Shown piece after piece: positions 49,701 through 58,053 of a DNA stretch of 58,053 nt. Each line of letters opens with the position of its first letter. The stretch's first letter is position 1. Origin of the DNA: Paludibacteraceae bacterium (GTDB taxonomy: Bacteria > Bacteroidota > Bacteroidia > Bacteroidales > Paludibacteraceae); the NCBI GenBank assembly GCA_017446455.1, contig JAFSQV010000002.1:1-58053 (forward strand). Direction: 5' to 3'. The position numbers were made by a program, and so were the translations under genes. The notes beneath the pieces are model-generated. The model saw only the letters and a program-made list of their open reading frames with translations, did not search any database and was not told where the DNA came from.

Positions 49701-52626
49701 TGTGATCCTCCTTTTCTACGGGTTGTTCGAGTTTGTCGAGTGCGGCGAGGCGTGCGTTGATGAGTGCCGGGATATCATCACCCGGGGCGGTGTAGTTCTG
49801 CTGCAGCACTAGCAGGTACTGCCGCGCCTGGAAGAACTCTCCGTGTGCTTTGTTGATGTCGCTGAGCAGGATGAGTGCGCGCGCGAGCCAATACTGCTGC
49901 TGCGTATTCATCTGCGTGAAGTGCATGATCTCCGCTTCGGATGCCTCGAGGTCGTTGAGTTCGAAATAACTCTGGGCGAGCAGATACTCGGCTTCGGCTC
50001 CGCGAGCAGTACGTACTTCGGAAGCCAGGGCTTTGAGGTCCGGTTGGGCCTTGGTCCATTGTCCTTTCGCTACGAGTGCTTTGGCACGTCCGTAGAGTGC
50101 TTCCACGCGCATGTCATCGCTGATAGGTGCGTCACTCAGGATCTGGTCAGCGATGTCGATGGTTGCCTGGTGACGTCCCAGACGCTGCGAGCAACGTAAG
50201 ATACCGAGGCGGGCGATCTGGGTGTTCTCGCGACTCGAGGAGAGGGCGTGCATGCGGTAGAAGGCTTCCATCGCAGCGGCATAGTCGCCTTTGTCGAAGC
50301 ATATCTCTGCAACGCGGGTAGCCGCTTCTTCCTGATACGGATTGGCTGTGCTCTCGGCGAGCACCATATACTGCGCGAGGGCCTCAGACGACTTGCCTAA
50401 GCGGTAGTACGAATCGGCGAGATAGTAACGCGCGGTGGTGCAATAACGTCCGCCGGCGCAGTACTGCGTGATATAATTGCTGAGGGCCACCGTCGCTTTC
50501 TGGTATGCCGCCTGCATATACTGCATCTCCGCCGCCGCATAGAGGAGCGAGTCCTCTTGGGTCGTCACGGTCATATTGATCTTCGCGAGGTTCTTGGTAT
50601 ACGCCAGGTATTCCTCCACGCGTCCGTTTTCGACATAGAGCGCCTGCAGCGCATCGAGGGCGGTATAGGCTTCTTCCGTAGCCGGATATTTCTCGATAGT
50701 CTGGCGGTAAGCGGCGATAGCCTGGTCGGTCTCATGCAGGTTGCGATAGATCATTGCGCGCTCAAGCGAAGCCTTGTGGGACAGCGTCGAGTGGGGATAC
50801 GTTGCAAGCAACTGCTCGTACGAAGCGATAGCTCCGCGTTCGTTCTCCTGCTGGAGTTGTGCACGGGCGATCTCGTATAGACCGTCGTCTGCATAGTCGG
50901 ACTTCGGATAGCGCTTGACGAGTTCGGAAAGGACGTTCACTTTCTCGCCATACTTATGCTGGAGGCCGAGGGCATAGCCTTTCTGGAAGAGCGCATAGTC
51001 GGCTCCTGCGGCCTGCAGTTTGCTGACCTGCGAGTAATAACTGATAGCCGACTGGAACTCGCGCGCATTGAAATAGCAGTCGCCGATACGGTTGAGGGCG
51101 TCGGCATAGGTGGGTTCCGTCGCGAGCGCCTCGTCGATATAGGTCGAGAAGGCATTACGCGCGGCGTTATATTGACCTTGCGAGAAGAAGCAATACCCCT
51201 GCAGGTAGCGTGCGATAACATAGTTATCGGATTTCTTCGCATCGCTGCGGCTGAAGAAGGCCTTGAGGTCTTGTTCGCACTTGGCGTAGTCGCGCAAGCG
51301 GTACTCCGCCTCGGCACGCACATAGTATGCCTCCGTGGTATATTTGTCCGACTCGCCCGTGTGGCCGATGACTTCGGTCATCCAATCGACGGAGGCTTGC
51401 ATCTTACCTTGCAGGAAGTTATCCGCACCTAACTGGTAGCGCAGGTACTGCTTGGTCTGCCGCATCTTCGGCGAGGGCTTAGCAATCGAATCGAGGGTCG
51501 CTATCGCTGCGGCGTAGTTCTTGCTCTGCATGAGCGCATCGCTCAGCAGTTGATATATTCGCTCCTCGTATTTGGACTCAGGGAACTGACGCAGGAAATC
51601 ATTGAATGCGCGGACAGATTCGCCCAAAGCGCTCGAACTCTGATAGGTACAGAGCGTGTAGTTATACGCAGCCTCCTCCGTGACACGCGGCGTGAGTTTA
51701 TAGCCCGTTGCGGCCTGGTAGGACAGTTTGGCTTGCTCGAGTTGCTTGAGTTGGACGTACGCATTACCCATCGCCAGGCATGCTGCCTCGGAGAGGGTGT
51801 CGTTCTGCTGCTTGACCTGCTTGAGGGCTACGACCGCAGCATCATAATGACCTAAGGCATACTCTGCCGAACCCAGCATAAACATGTCATTGCGGAGTGG
51901 TTCTTCGTTCTGCGCTTTAGCGGCCTGCAAGTACTGCTGCAGGTGGTCCACCACCGCGTTATAGTCTTTCTTCTGATACGCTATCTCACCCAAGAGACGA
52001 TGCAACTCGCCGTTGTTCGGGCTGTCGGGGTGCTCAGCTAAAAGAACTTCGGCGCGGATAGCTGCCTCTTCGTAATTGCCCTGCGCAAACTGAATCTGAG
52101 TGATATAATACGGCACGGTCTTGTTGTACTCGGGCGCGTTCTCCAAGCGCTTGAGCGCCGGCAGCGCCTTGTCGTATTTCTCCAGTTTGTACATGCAGTA
52201 GGCGTAGTAATACGTGCCGCGTGTGGCATAGCGGCTGTCGCCCTTGCTCAGCTGCGCGAAGTATATCGACGCGCGCTGGTACTCCTGTAGCATGAGGTAG
52301 GCGTATCCGCGATAGAACGAATAGTCCGTTTGGTGCTCGCGCGTCAGGGCATGCACCTCAATCGGCTCCAAGAACTTCAGGCTCTGCTTATAATGGCCTT
52401 TTTCCACTTGGATAATACCCTGCATCAGCTTCACCTCGTCGGCAAAAGTGGTGTATGGGAAGGCCTGCAGATACGTCTTGAGGTCGTTCGGCAATTGCTT
52501 GTCGCGCGTCGGGAATCGCTCCGCGAGGGCTTTATATTGCGTCTCCATCTCCGTCGTCTGGGCGGAAATAGGAGAAACTAGGAGCCCTAGGAATCCCAGG
52601 AGACCTAGGAGGATTTTTTTTCTCAT
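49684..52626 (-). CDS. Secreted/periplasmic tetratricopeptide repeat protein (980 residues)
   Basis: The signal peptide (ILLGLLGFLGLLVSPISA) is followed by an almost continuous array of TPR units. Repeats contain A..Y..G (for example DKALPALKRLENAPEYN, GNYEEAAIRAEVLLAEHPDS, GRYCTTARYYLADSYYRLGK), and at least 20 units can be recognised by eye. No enzymatic domain is visible. The C-terminus is acidic. Long periplasmic TPR proteins act as scaffolds at the inner or outer membrane. The start overlaps the potD stop by 4 nt (ATGA), and the end overlaps the barrel gene by 17 nt. Confidence 0.88.
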   Translation of the reverse strand: MRKKILLGLLGFLGLLVSPISAQTTEMETQYKALAERFPTRDKQLPNDLKTYLQAFPYTTFADEVKLMQGIIQVEKGHYKQSLKFLEPIEVHALTREHQTDYSFYRGYAYLMLQEYQRASIYFAQLSKGDSRYATRGTYYYAYCMYKLEKYDKALPALKRLENAPEYNKTVPYYITQIQFAQGNYEEAAIRAEVLLAEHPDSPNNGELHRLLGEIAYQKKDYNAVVDHLQQYLQAAKAQNEEPLRNDMFMLGSAEYALGHYDAAVVALKQVKQQNDTLSEAACLAMGNAYVQLKQLEQAKLSYQAATGYKLTPRVTEEAAYNYTLCTYQSSSALGESVRAFNDFLRQFPESKYEERIYQLLSDALMQSKNYAAAIATLDSIAKPSPKMRQTKQYLRYQLGADNFLQGKMQASVDWMTEVIGHTGESDKYTTEAYYVRAEAEYRLRDYAKCEQDLKAFFSRSDAKKSDNYVIARYLQGYCFFSQGQYNAARNAFSTYIDEALATEPTYADALNRIGDCYFNAREFQSAISYYSQVSKLQAAGADYALFQKGYALGLQHKYGEKVNVLSELVKRYPKSDYADDGLYEIARAQLQQENERGAIASYEQLLATYPHSTLSHKASLERAMIYRNLHETDQAIAAYRQTIEKYPATEEAYTALDALQALYVENGRVEEYLAYTKNLAKINMTVTTQEDSLLYAAAEMQYMQAAYQKATVALSNYITQYCAGGRYCTTARYYLADSYYRLGKSSEALAQYMVLAESTANPYQEEAATRVAEICFDKGDYAAAMEAFYRMHALSSSRENTQIARLGILRCSQRLGRHQATIDIADQILSDAPISDDMRVEALYGRAKALVAKGQWTKAQPDLKALASEVRTARGAEAEYLLAQSYFELNDLEASEAEIMHFTQMNTQQQYWLARALILLSDINKAHGEFFQARQYLLVLQQNYTAPGDDIPALINARLAALDKLEQPVEKEDHNEEDE
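52578..52612 (-). repeat. CCTAGG repeat encoding a signal peptide core (TPR gene)
   Basis: Degenerate CTCCTAGG units on the minus strand encode LLGLLGFLGLL. Confidence 0.8.
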
Positions 52627-53867
52627 CGAGCTAATTTGATTTCATTCCACATCTCGAGCAGCATCTCCTGGCTGTCGCCGGCGTCGTGCATGAGTGCGCA
52701 ACGATCGATGGTGCTCTTGTCCGCATAATAGACGGGGTTAAGGTGCAGTGCGTGCGGGTCGAGGATCTCGCCGTCCACCTCGATAGGATCTTCGCCGAAG
52801 AAATAAGAAGCATCCACCGTCTCAGGCCATTCCTCTTCGTCGTTCTGCTCCTCGAGAATCTCAGCAGCAGCCAACGGACCACCGGCGCAGGATACATATC
52901 CGATCTCGTCCATGTTCGCCAGCGCGTTGTCGGCGCGGCACATGTAATCGATGAAATAAGTAGCGGCCTTGATATTCTTCGCGTACTTCGGGATTACCCA
53001 TCCGTCGAACCATACGTTCGAACCCTCTTGAGGCACGATATAATCGAGCATTACACCCATCTCAGCAGCCTCTTCGATGGCGAACTGTGCGTCGCCTGAC
53101 CAGCTGAGGTTGAGCCATGCTTTACCCTTGGTCATCTCTTCTTTTCCGAAGTCCACTTCCCAACCGCAGATCTGCTTCTTCGCTTGCAGCAGGATCTCTT
53201 TTACGGCTGCTACGCGCGCCGGAGTGATGTTACGCACGAGTTCGTCGCGGTTCACTTTGCCGGCTTCGATCTGATCAGCAAACGCATAGAGCACGAGTAC
53301 CGAATAGACATCGCGGAAAGCATCTTTCATTAAGATGCGGTTCTCGAATTTCGGATTGAGGATAGCGGCCCAGGACTGCAAGTCTTCGCGGTTGACGAAT
53401 TGCGGATTATAGATAAATCCGGTAGTACCCCACATGTAGCCTACGGTGTAGTCGCTGACTTTGACGTTCGCGTTCGGCGCCATTTGCTGGAACTTATTCA
53501 ACACAAACGGCGAGATGTTATCGAAATACTTGATCGAGTCGGGGATGAGGTCCTTCTGAATGGGGATCAGCAGGTCTTTCTTAAGCATGCGCTCGATGAT
53601 ATACTCCGACGGACAGAACACATCGTAGTCTTCGTGACCGACCTCAATCTTCGTGAGTGCGGTCTCGTTGATGTCGAAGGTCTCATAGACGATTTCTACT
53701 TTCTCGCCCGTCTGCTCGAAATACCACTGCTCGAAGCCCTCCTTGACGTCCTCGTTGATGTAGTCCGCCCAGTTGAGCACTTTGAGTTGATGCGCGCGGT
53801 CCGTACCGCCGCAAGAAGTCAGTACGATGGCAGCAATTGCCAATACCGAAGCAAAGATTTTTCTCAT
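52623..53867 (-). CDS. potD: Spermidine/putrescine ABC transporter, substrate-binding lipoprotein
   Basis: The 414-residue protein is a lipoprotein (signal ending VLTSC, Cys19) of the PotD/PotF family. It shows LKVLNWADYINEDVKEGFEQ, VEIVYETFDINE, YDVFCPSEYIIERM, GYMWGTTGFIYN and NLSWSGDAQFAIEEA, with aromatic and acidic residues of the kind that bind polyamines. It is longer than E. coli PotD (348), with an acidic insert in the C-terminal part (EEQNDEEEWPETVD). It overlaps potC and the TPR gene by 4 nt each. Confidence 0.92.
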   Translation of the reverse strand: MRKIFASVLAIAAIVLTSCGGTDRAHQLKVLNWADYINEDVKEGFEQWYFEQTGEKVEIVYETFDINETALTKIEVGHEDYDVFCPSEYIIERMLKKDLLIPIQKDLIPDSIKYFDNISPFVLNKFQQMAPNANVKVSDYTVGYMWGTTGFIYNPQFVNREDLQSWAAILNPKFENRILMKDAFRDVYSVLVLYAFADQIEAGKVNRDELVRNITPARVAAVKEILLQAKKQICGWEVDFGKEEMTKGKAWLNLSWSGDAQFAIEEAAEMGVMLDYIVPQEGSNVWFDGWVIPKYAKNIKAATYFIDYMCRADNALANMDEIGYVSCAGGPLAAAEILEEQNDEEEWPETVDASYFFGEDPIEVDGEILDPHALHLNPVYYADKSTIDRCALMHDAGDSQEMLLEMWNEIKLAR

Positions 53868-55240
53868 TTTTCTTCTTGTTTAGAGTTACGTATGTTGATA
53901 TAAATAAGTACAGCAAGCATTACTATCAAAATGATAGTAAAGAGCGGACGCAGCTCAGGGGTCAGACCGCCTTTTCGTGCGTCGGAATAGATGAAGGTAC
54001 TGAGGGTCTCCAGTCCGCCGGAACCCTTCGTAAAGAACGTCACGCCGAAGTCATCGACAGAGAGGGTGAGGGCGAGGATAAAGCCCGAGAGCATGCCCGG
54101 CCACAGTTCCGGCAGCATCACCATACGCAGGGCTTGCGCGGGTGTCGCGCCGAGGTCAAGCGCCGCCTCATAGGTGTTGGGGTTCATGCGGCTCAGACGC
54201 GGTAACACGCTGAGCACCACGTATGGTGTACAGAACACCACATGTGCGATGCAGACTGTCGCCAAACCCTGGCTCACGCCTAAAGCGACGAAGAGCAGGA
54301 AGAGCGATATACCGGTGATGATATCCGGGTTGATCATCGGCACGGAGTTCAGCAGGCTGACTGCCTTACGGCTGCGCGCCCGCATGTTATGGATACCGAT
54401 AGCGGCGAGTGTGCCGAGGATGGTAGAGGCGACTGCCGCAATGAGGGCAATCACCACTGTGTACCAGATAGCGCTGTTCAGTCCTGCATCCGCCTTGCCC
54501 GTGAAGAGATTGAGATAGAGGTCGAACGAGAAACCCGTCCAGTTGCCGAGAATCTTACTCTTCGTGAACGAGAAGACAGCAATCAGCGCAATCGGCGCAT
54601 AGAGGACGAGCAGCAAGAGCCATAAGTAGAGTTGCGAGCCGTAATGACGACGCATGCCTAAGCGCTTGCGGCGCAGGATCTCTTGCTCCACAGACGAGAG
54701 GTTTTTCTCGCGGCGGCGCTGGATGATCAGCACGACGGCATAGACGATGCCGGCGATGAGCAGTAGTCCTGCGCAGAGCCATCCAAGCCATGCCGTTGAG
54801 CGTGCAGGCGCACTGGTAGCGTCCTGAACGTAGGTCTCGAAGACCGTATAGGCGTTCTGGCGGAATACCTTCTGTCCGCGGTTCTTTACCTCTTTCTTAG
54901 TGCGCCAAACGGTCCAGGTAACCCCTTCTGCGTCGGTGTAGCTATAGATACTGTCGCCCCACGCGGTTAAAGCCGGCGAGGGAAGGTCCGCAAAGAAAAA
55001 ATCGAGTGGTTTCAGCACATCCGGCGTCTCGAGTGTACCGAAGGTAGTATAACCGCCATTCGCCAGCGTCACATTCACTTTCTCGCCCGCAAAACTCTCC
55101 GGGAATTCCTCTAACAATGCCACGTCGCGCGTCGCGCCGATGCGTAACTCATAGGTGAGGTTGGATTGAGCGAGAGCGGTAGACAATAGAGACCCTAGGA
55201 GTCCTACGAGACCTAAGAAGAATAGTCTAAAAGTTCTCAT
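53864..55240 (-). CDS. potC: PotC permease with an N-terminal periplasmic extension
   Basis: The C-terminal part (about residues 200-458) is a normal PotC inner-membrane permease: VLYAPIALIAVFSFTKSKIL, VPMINPDIITGISLFLLF, then the EAA loop YEAALDLGATPAQALRMVML. Before it lie about 200 extra residues. These comprise a signal peptide (FFLGLVGLLGSLLSTALA), a beta-rich periplasmic region (25-147) with FAGEKVNVTLANGGYTTFG, a membrane helix (149-173) and a basic cytoplasmic helix (174-200). E. coli PotC has only 264 residues. The extra module has the topology of a tethered periplasmic domain. Neighbours potB and potD overlap it by 4 nt. Confidence 0.88.
   Translation of the reverse strand: MRTFRLFFLGLVGLLGSLLSTALAQSNLTYELRIGATRDVALLEEFPESFAGEKVNVTLANGGYTTFGTLETPDVLKPLDFFFADLPSPALTAWGDSIYSYTDAEGVTWTVWRTKKEVKNRGQKVFRQNAYTVFETYVQDATSAPARSTAWLGWLCAGLLLIAGIVYAVVLIIQRRREKNLSSVEQEILRRKRLGMRRHYGSQLYLWLLLLVLYAPIALIAVFSFTKSKILGNWTGFSFDLYLNLFTGKADAGLNSAIWYTVVIALIAAVASTILGTLAAIGIHNMRARSRKAVSLLNSVPMINPDIITGISLFLLFVALGVSQGLATVCIAHVVFCTPYVVLSVLPRLSRMNPNTYEAALDLGATPAQALRMVMLPELWPGMLSGFILALTLSVDDFGVTFFTKGSGGLETLSTFIYSDARKGGLTPELRPLFTIILIVMLAVLIYINIRNSKQEEK
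55193..55217 (-). repeat. CCTAGG repeat encoding a signal peptide core (potC)
   Basis: Degenerate CTAGG/CTTAGG units on the minus strand encode FLGLVGLLG at the start of the PotC extension. Confidence 0.65.
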
Positions 55241-56034
55241 ACAAGCCCTCCTTTCTCCTCGTCTTTGCTATCATGATCACCGAAGAACGAGGTCAGGCCG
55301 ATGATGATGAGCAGTACCAGCGACAATACTGCTCCGTAGTTGAGCAGGTCGGTCGTGGTGATATAGTCCTGAATGAGACTACCGAACAGCTTGATATTAT
55401 TATGCGTCAATAGCTCTGCTATTGCGAAGGTTGATACAGTCGGCATGAAGACCATGACGATACCGCTGTACACACCCGGCATGGAGAGCGGAACGATCAC
55501 TTTCCAGAAGCACGTCCATCGGTTGGCTCCTAAGTCCTGTGCCGCCTCGACGAGCGAGTTATCCATCTTCTGCAGAGTGTTATAGATCGGGTAGATCATG
55601 AAGGGCAGATAGTCGTAGCAAAGGCCGAAAAGCAGTGCTCCTTCGCCGAGCGGCAGTCCGCACATATTAAACAGCTCTACCGTAGCGACGGTGCGCAACA
55701 GGAAATTAATCCACATCGGCAGGATGAAGAGCATCGCCATCACTTTCGGCGTCTTGAAGTCCTCCTGGGCCATGATATACGCCGCCGGATAACCGATGAG
55801 CAGACAGATAGCCGTGTTGAAAACCGCTATCATGAGCGAATACAGGAAAGTCTGGATAGCTTCGCTATGCGTGAAGAACTTTGCGAAATTGCGGATCGTA
55901 AAATGGCCGTCGATATCCGTGAAAGCATACACGCCTACGAGAATCAACGGAAGTATCACGAACATCGCCATAAAGAGGATGTACGGCCATGCCCAGGTGC
56001 GGCGCGAAGAGAATATTTGAACCAGTTTATTCAT
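55237..56034 (-). CDS. potB: Spermidine/putrescine ABC transporter permease PotB
   Basis: The 265-residue inner-membrane permease has six membrane helices and the EAA loop [23 protein letters not shown]. Other segments such as [15 protein letters not shown] and [19 protein letters not shown] are typical of PotB. The length matches the family, in contrast to the extended PotC. It overlaps potA by 8 nt and potC by 4 nt. Confidence 0.93.
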   Translation of the reverse strand: MNKLVQIFSSRRTWAWPYILFMAMFVILPLILVGVYAFTDIDGHFTIRNFAKFFTHSEAIQTFLYSLMIAVFNTAICLLIGYPAAYIMAQEDFKTPKVMAMLFILPMWINFLLRTVATVELFNMCGLPLGEGALLFGLCYDYLPFMIYPIYNTLQKMDNSLVEAAQDLGANRWTCFWKVIVPLSMPGVYSGIVMVFMPTVSTFAIAELLTHNNIKLFGSLIQDYITTTDLLNYGAVLSLVLLIIIGLTSFFGDHDSKDEEKGGLV

Positions 56035-57493
56035 CCCACTTATCCAACTTAATCTTATGCGGCGGAATGACGATACCTACGCGGTCGCCGTCGTCCCATA
56101 CATCATTGGTATTGACGTACAAATCATGTCCCTCATCCGTACGGATGGTGAGGTGGTAGTGATTGCCTTTGAAGAGGATGAAATGTACTTCGCCGGACAG
56201 TGTACCTTCTTCTTCGTAGTCCTGCAGGTCGATGTCGCGGAACTTCACGCGCACTTGGACCTTGTCACCTGCGGCAAACGGCGCGATCTGCTTCTCGTCC
56301 ACTTCCCATTCGGCATCGAGGAACCAAACCTTACCGTTCTTGAGCACTTCGCCTTCGAAATAATTGTAGATATAGTGCTCTTTCTTCATGATCTGGATAT
56401 CCTCCGGCCGCACGAGCATTCCTACTTCTGTGCCGGGCAGGTACTCGTGATAGTCCTGGATAAGGAACTCGTAGTTATCGGGGGTGAGCACGCGCATCTC
56501 ATAGTGCACGCCCTTGAAGATACAAGTTTGCACTTCGCCGTACCACTTGGTGAACTTACCTTTTGGTACGCGATCTTCGGCATCATCGTCTTCGTTAGCA
56601 ACGACCTTGCCGCGTTTCTCGTCTTCCTTGCGCCAGAGATAGATATCCTCCGGGCGGATGACGACATCCACGGGGTTGTTCTCGCCGAAACCGGTGTCGA
56701 TACAGTCGAACTCCTGGCCGCAGAACTCTACGCGCTTGTCGCGAATCATCGTGCCGGAGAGGATATTGCTCTCGCCGATGAAGTCCGCCACAAAGCAGTT
56801 CTGAGGTTCGTTGTATATGTCTGTCGGGGTACCAATCTGCTGGATCTTGCCTTCGTTCATGACGACTACGCGGTCGGAGAGCGTGAGTGCCTCTTCCTGG
56901 TCGTGGGTGACGTAGATGAAGGTAATGCCGAGCTTCTCGTGTAACTCCTTCAACTCAATCTGCATGTCATGGCGCATCTTGAGGTCGAGCGCCGAGAGAG
57001 GCTCGTCGAGCAAGAGTACTTCGGGCTTATTCACGATTGCGCGCGCGATAGCTACACGCTGCTGCTGACCACCGGAGAGGGTGTCCACTTCGCGCTCCTC
57101 GTATCCCGTGAGGTTCGCCATTTTGAGTGCCTGACGCACTTTTTTCTTAATTGTTTCAGGGTCCTCTTTCTTCAGTTTGAGACCGAAGGCGACGTTGTTG
57201 AATACATTGAGATGGGGGAACAGCGCGTATTTCTGGAATACGGTGTTCACCGGCCGCTTGTACGGCGGAGTCTTGGTGACGTCTTCGCCCTTGAGTAATA
57301 TCTCACCCGAAGAGGCTACTTGAAAACCGGCGATGCAACGCAAGAGGGTGGTCTTGCCGCAGCCGGAAGGGCCTAAGATCGTGACGAACTCGCCTTTTTT
57401 TACCTGCAAGCTGACGTCATTCAGCGCATACTTTCCGTCCTCAAAACGCTTGAAGACGTGGTTTACTTCAATGATAAACTCTGATTTTGCCAT
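56027..57493 (-). CDS. potA: Spermidine/putrescine ABC transporter ATP-binding protein PotA
   Basis: The 488-residue ATPase has Walker [10 protein letters not shown], signature LSGGQQQR, Walker [13 protein letters not shown] and H-loop VTHDQEEA. The C-terminal TOBE region is longer than in E. coli PotA (378): after [10 protein letters not shown] and IRPEDIYLW it contains a charged stretch ([20 protein letters not shown]) and appears to hold two TOBE-like units. ATG 57493 (MAKSEFI) is chosen over the upstream frame to 57529, which lies in the leader. It is first in the six-gene run. Confidence 0.93.
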   Translation of the reverse strand: MAKSEFIIEVNHVFKRFEDGKYALNDVSLQVKKGEFVTILGPSGCGKTTLLRCIAGFQVASSGEILLKGEDVTKTPPYKRPVNTVFQKYALFPHLNVFNNVAFGLKLKKEDPETIKKKVRQALKMANLTGYEEREVDTLSGGQQQRVAIARAIVNKPEVLLLDEPLSALDLKMRHDMQIELKELHEKLGITFIYVTHDQEEALTLSDRVVVMNEGKIQQIGTPTDIYNEPQNCFVADFIGESNILSGTMIRDKRVEFCGQEFDCIDTGFGENNPVDVVIRPEDIYLWRKEDEKRGKVVANEDDDAEDRVPKGKFTKWYGEVQTCIFKGVHYEMRVLTPDNYEFLIQDYHEYLPGTEVGMLVRPEDIQIMKKEHYIYNYFEGEVLKNGKVWFLDAEWEVDEKQIAPFAAGDKVQVRVKFRDIDLQDYEEEGTLSGEVHFILFKGNHYHLTIRTDEGHDLYVNTNDVWDDGDRVGIVIPPHKIKLDKWDE

Positions 57494-57549
57494 TTCCTTT
57501 TTACGCGTGTGTGTCGTGCACGCGGGCACGCACTATGCAATATTGGCCG

Positions 57550-57582
57550 CAAAAGTACTCAAAAAAAATGGATTGTGCAAAT
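57550..57582 (-). promoter_or_regulatory. Promoter of the pot operon
   Basis: Minus-strand TACTTTTG (57557-57550) and ATTTGCAC (57582-57575) give a promoter with a leader of about 50 nt, rich in alternating GTGCACGC sequence. It is divergent from the rpsF promoter. Confidence 0.75.
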
Positions 57583-57651
57583 ATTCGCCTATAAAAATGA
57601 CTTTTTTGAAAAAAAAATCATGAATTTTTTGGTCAATTCAAAAAAAAGCAG

Positions 57652-57659
57652 TACCTTTG
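57652..57659 (+). promoter_or_regulatory. -7 element of rpsF
   Basis: TACCTTTG matches TAnnTTTG, 92 nt before the rpsF ATG; a TTGG lies at the -33 distance. The leader starts with alternating GTGCTGTGCGCGC sequence. I see no clear ribosomal-protein binding structure in it. Confidence 0.65.
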
Positions 57660-57751
57660 CAGCCCATTTCGTGCTGTGCGCGCTGACGTATATGTGCGAG
57701 TGGACAATAAAAAATCATTATTAACTAACTTAAAATTAAGGTTTTACTACA

Positions 57752-58053
57752 ATGGTAAATCATTATGAAACTGCCTTCGTTTTAACTCCCGTTTTGTCTG
57801 AACCGCAGACGAAGGAGGCAGTAGAAAAATTCGAGAATCTTCTCACGCAGAATGGCGGTACCATCCTGAACCGTGAGGAGTGGGGTTTGAAGCAACTTGC
57901 TTATCCCATCCAAGGTAAAAATTCGGGTTTCTATTTCATTCTTCAGTTTGATGCAGAGCCCGCTGTAATCGCTACCCTCGAGACCGAGTTCCGTCGTGAT
58001 GAGCGTGTAATCCGCTTCCTGACAACGCGTCTTGACAAGTACGCATTCGAGTA
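57752..58053 (+). CDS. rpsF: 30S ribosomal protein S6 (3' end outside window)
   Basis: One hundred codons are visible from ATG 57752. The protein starts [20 protein letters not shown] and continues with [20 protein letters not shown] and [20 protein letters not shown], all canonical for S6. Only the charged C-terminal tail is missing. rpsR and rplI usually follow. It reads away from potA. Confidence 0.96.
   Translation, partial: MVNHYETAFVLTPVLSEPQTKEAVEKFENLLTQNGGTILNREEWGLKQLAYPIQGKNSGFYFILQFDAEPAVIATLETEFRRDERVIRFLTTRLDKYAFE

Noticed and set aside
57660-57751. S6:S18-binding autoregulatory RNA in the rpsF leader
   Set aside because: I could not find a convincing conserved stem and loop of the known motif in the 92-nt leader, only short alternating sequence and an AT-rich stretch.

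Overview
The window comes from a chromosome of the phylum Bacteroidota, most likely order Bacteroidales. The evidence is the gliding/type IX secretion accessory lipoproteins GldB, GldH and GldJ, promoters of the TAnnTTTG (-7) type, a DUF5606 gene, an operon carrying mnmG, yraN and the rod-shape genes, large secreted Ig/InlB-repeat proteins, and a general lack of Shine-Dalgarno sequences. Genus and species cannot be read from the sequence. A perfect parS (ParB-binding) site beside mnmG suggests that the left part lies in the origin-proximal segregation domain.

Layout. (1) 1-14.5 kb, minus strand: a long, tightly packed run reading mreB-mreC-mreD-mrdA-rodA (cell elongation), yraN, mnmG, then after a 72-bp gap with parS and a hairpin, apt, uvrC, tsaE, a barrel-like protein, an S41 protease-like lipoprotein, a LolD-like ATPase, gldB and the 5' end of another gene. 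(2) 14.5-14.8 kb: tRNA-Asn with its own promoter and terminator. (3) 14.8-22.0 kb, plus strand: PfkB kinase, plsC, HIT protein, holB, ricT, gldH, trmB, a sirtuin and a CPBP protease, mostly overlapping or a few bases apart. (4) 22.0-28.8 kb: zinc-ribbon coiled-coil protein, Nif3, DUF5606 and tRNA-Met in one minus-strand unit; metG; an outer-membrane-type protein; cdaA (c-di-AMP synthesis) with folP. (5) 29.0-31.1 kb: gldJ and gcvH, ending at a clear terminator.

(6) 31.1-35.7 kb is an AT-richer accessory island. It holds an inverted-repeat element, a RhuM-type DNA-binding protein with a PLD-like C-terminus behind a 26-bp palindrome, a truncated gene start, a DUF1016 (YhcG-type) nuclease interrupted near its start by an amber codon, and a membrane protein with a restriction-endonuclease-like C-terminus. 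A perfect 60-bp direct repeat flanks the DUF1016 segment. (7) 35.7-45.6 kb: a 3,153-residue secreted repeat protein followed by a small protein that ends in a PLGEG motif, a membrane helix and an Arg cluster. (8) 45.7-47.8 kb: a four-helix-bundle (IVP-like) protein and a GH88/GH105-like lipoprotein hydrolase. (9) 47.9-57.5 kb, minus strand: six genes that all overlap their neighbours, namely potA-potB-potC-potD, a 980-residue TPR protein and an outer-membrane barrel. (10) The window ends inside rpsF, divergent from potA.

Two patterns cut across the annotation. Short CTAG-rich or CTAAT-rich repeats recur at gene boundaries and inside signal peptides. Promoters share an extended -33 element, TTGCRTAT. 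The best candidates for undescribed biology are the nuclease island with its 60-bp repeats, the coupled polyamine-transport/TPR/outer-membrane-barrel operon with a fused PotC, and the giant secreted protein with its tail-anchored small partner.
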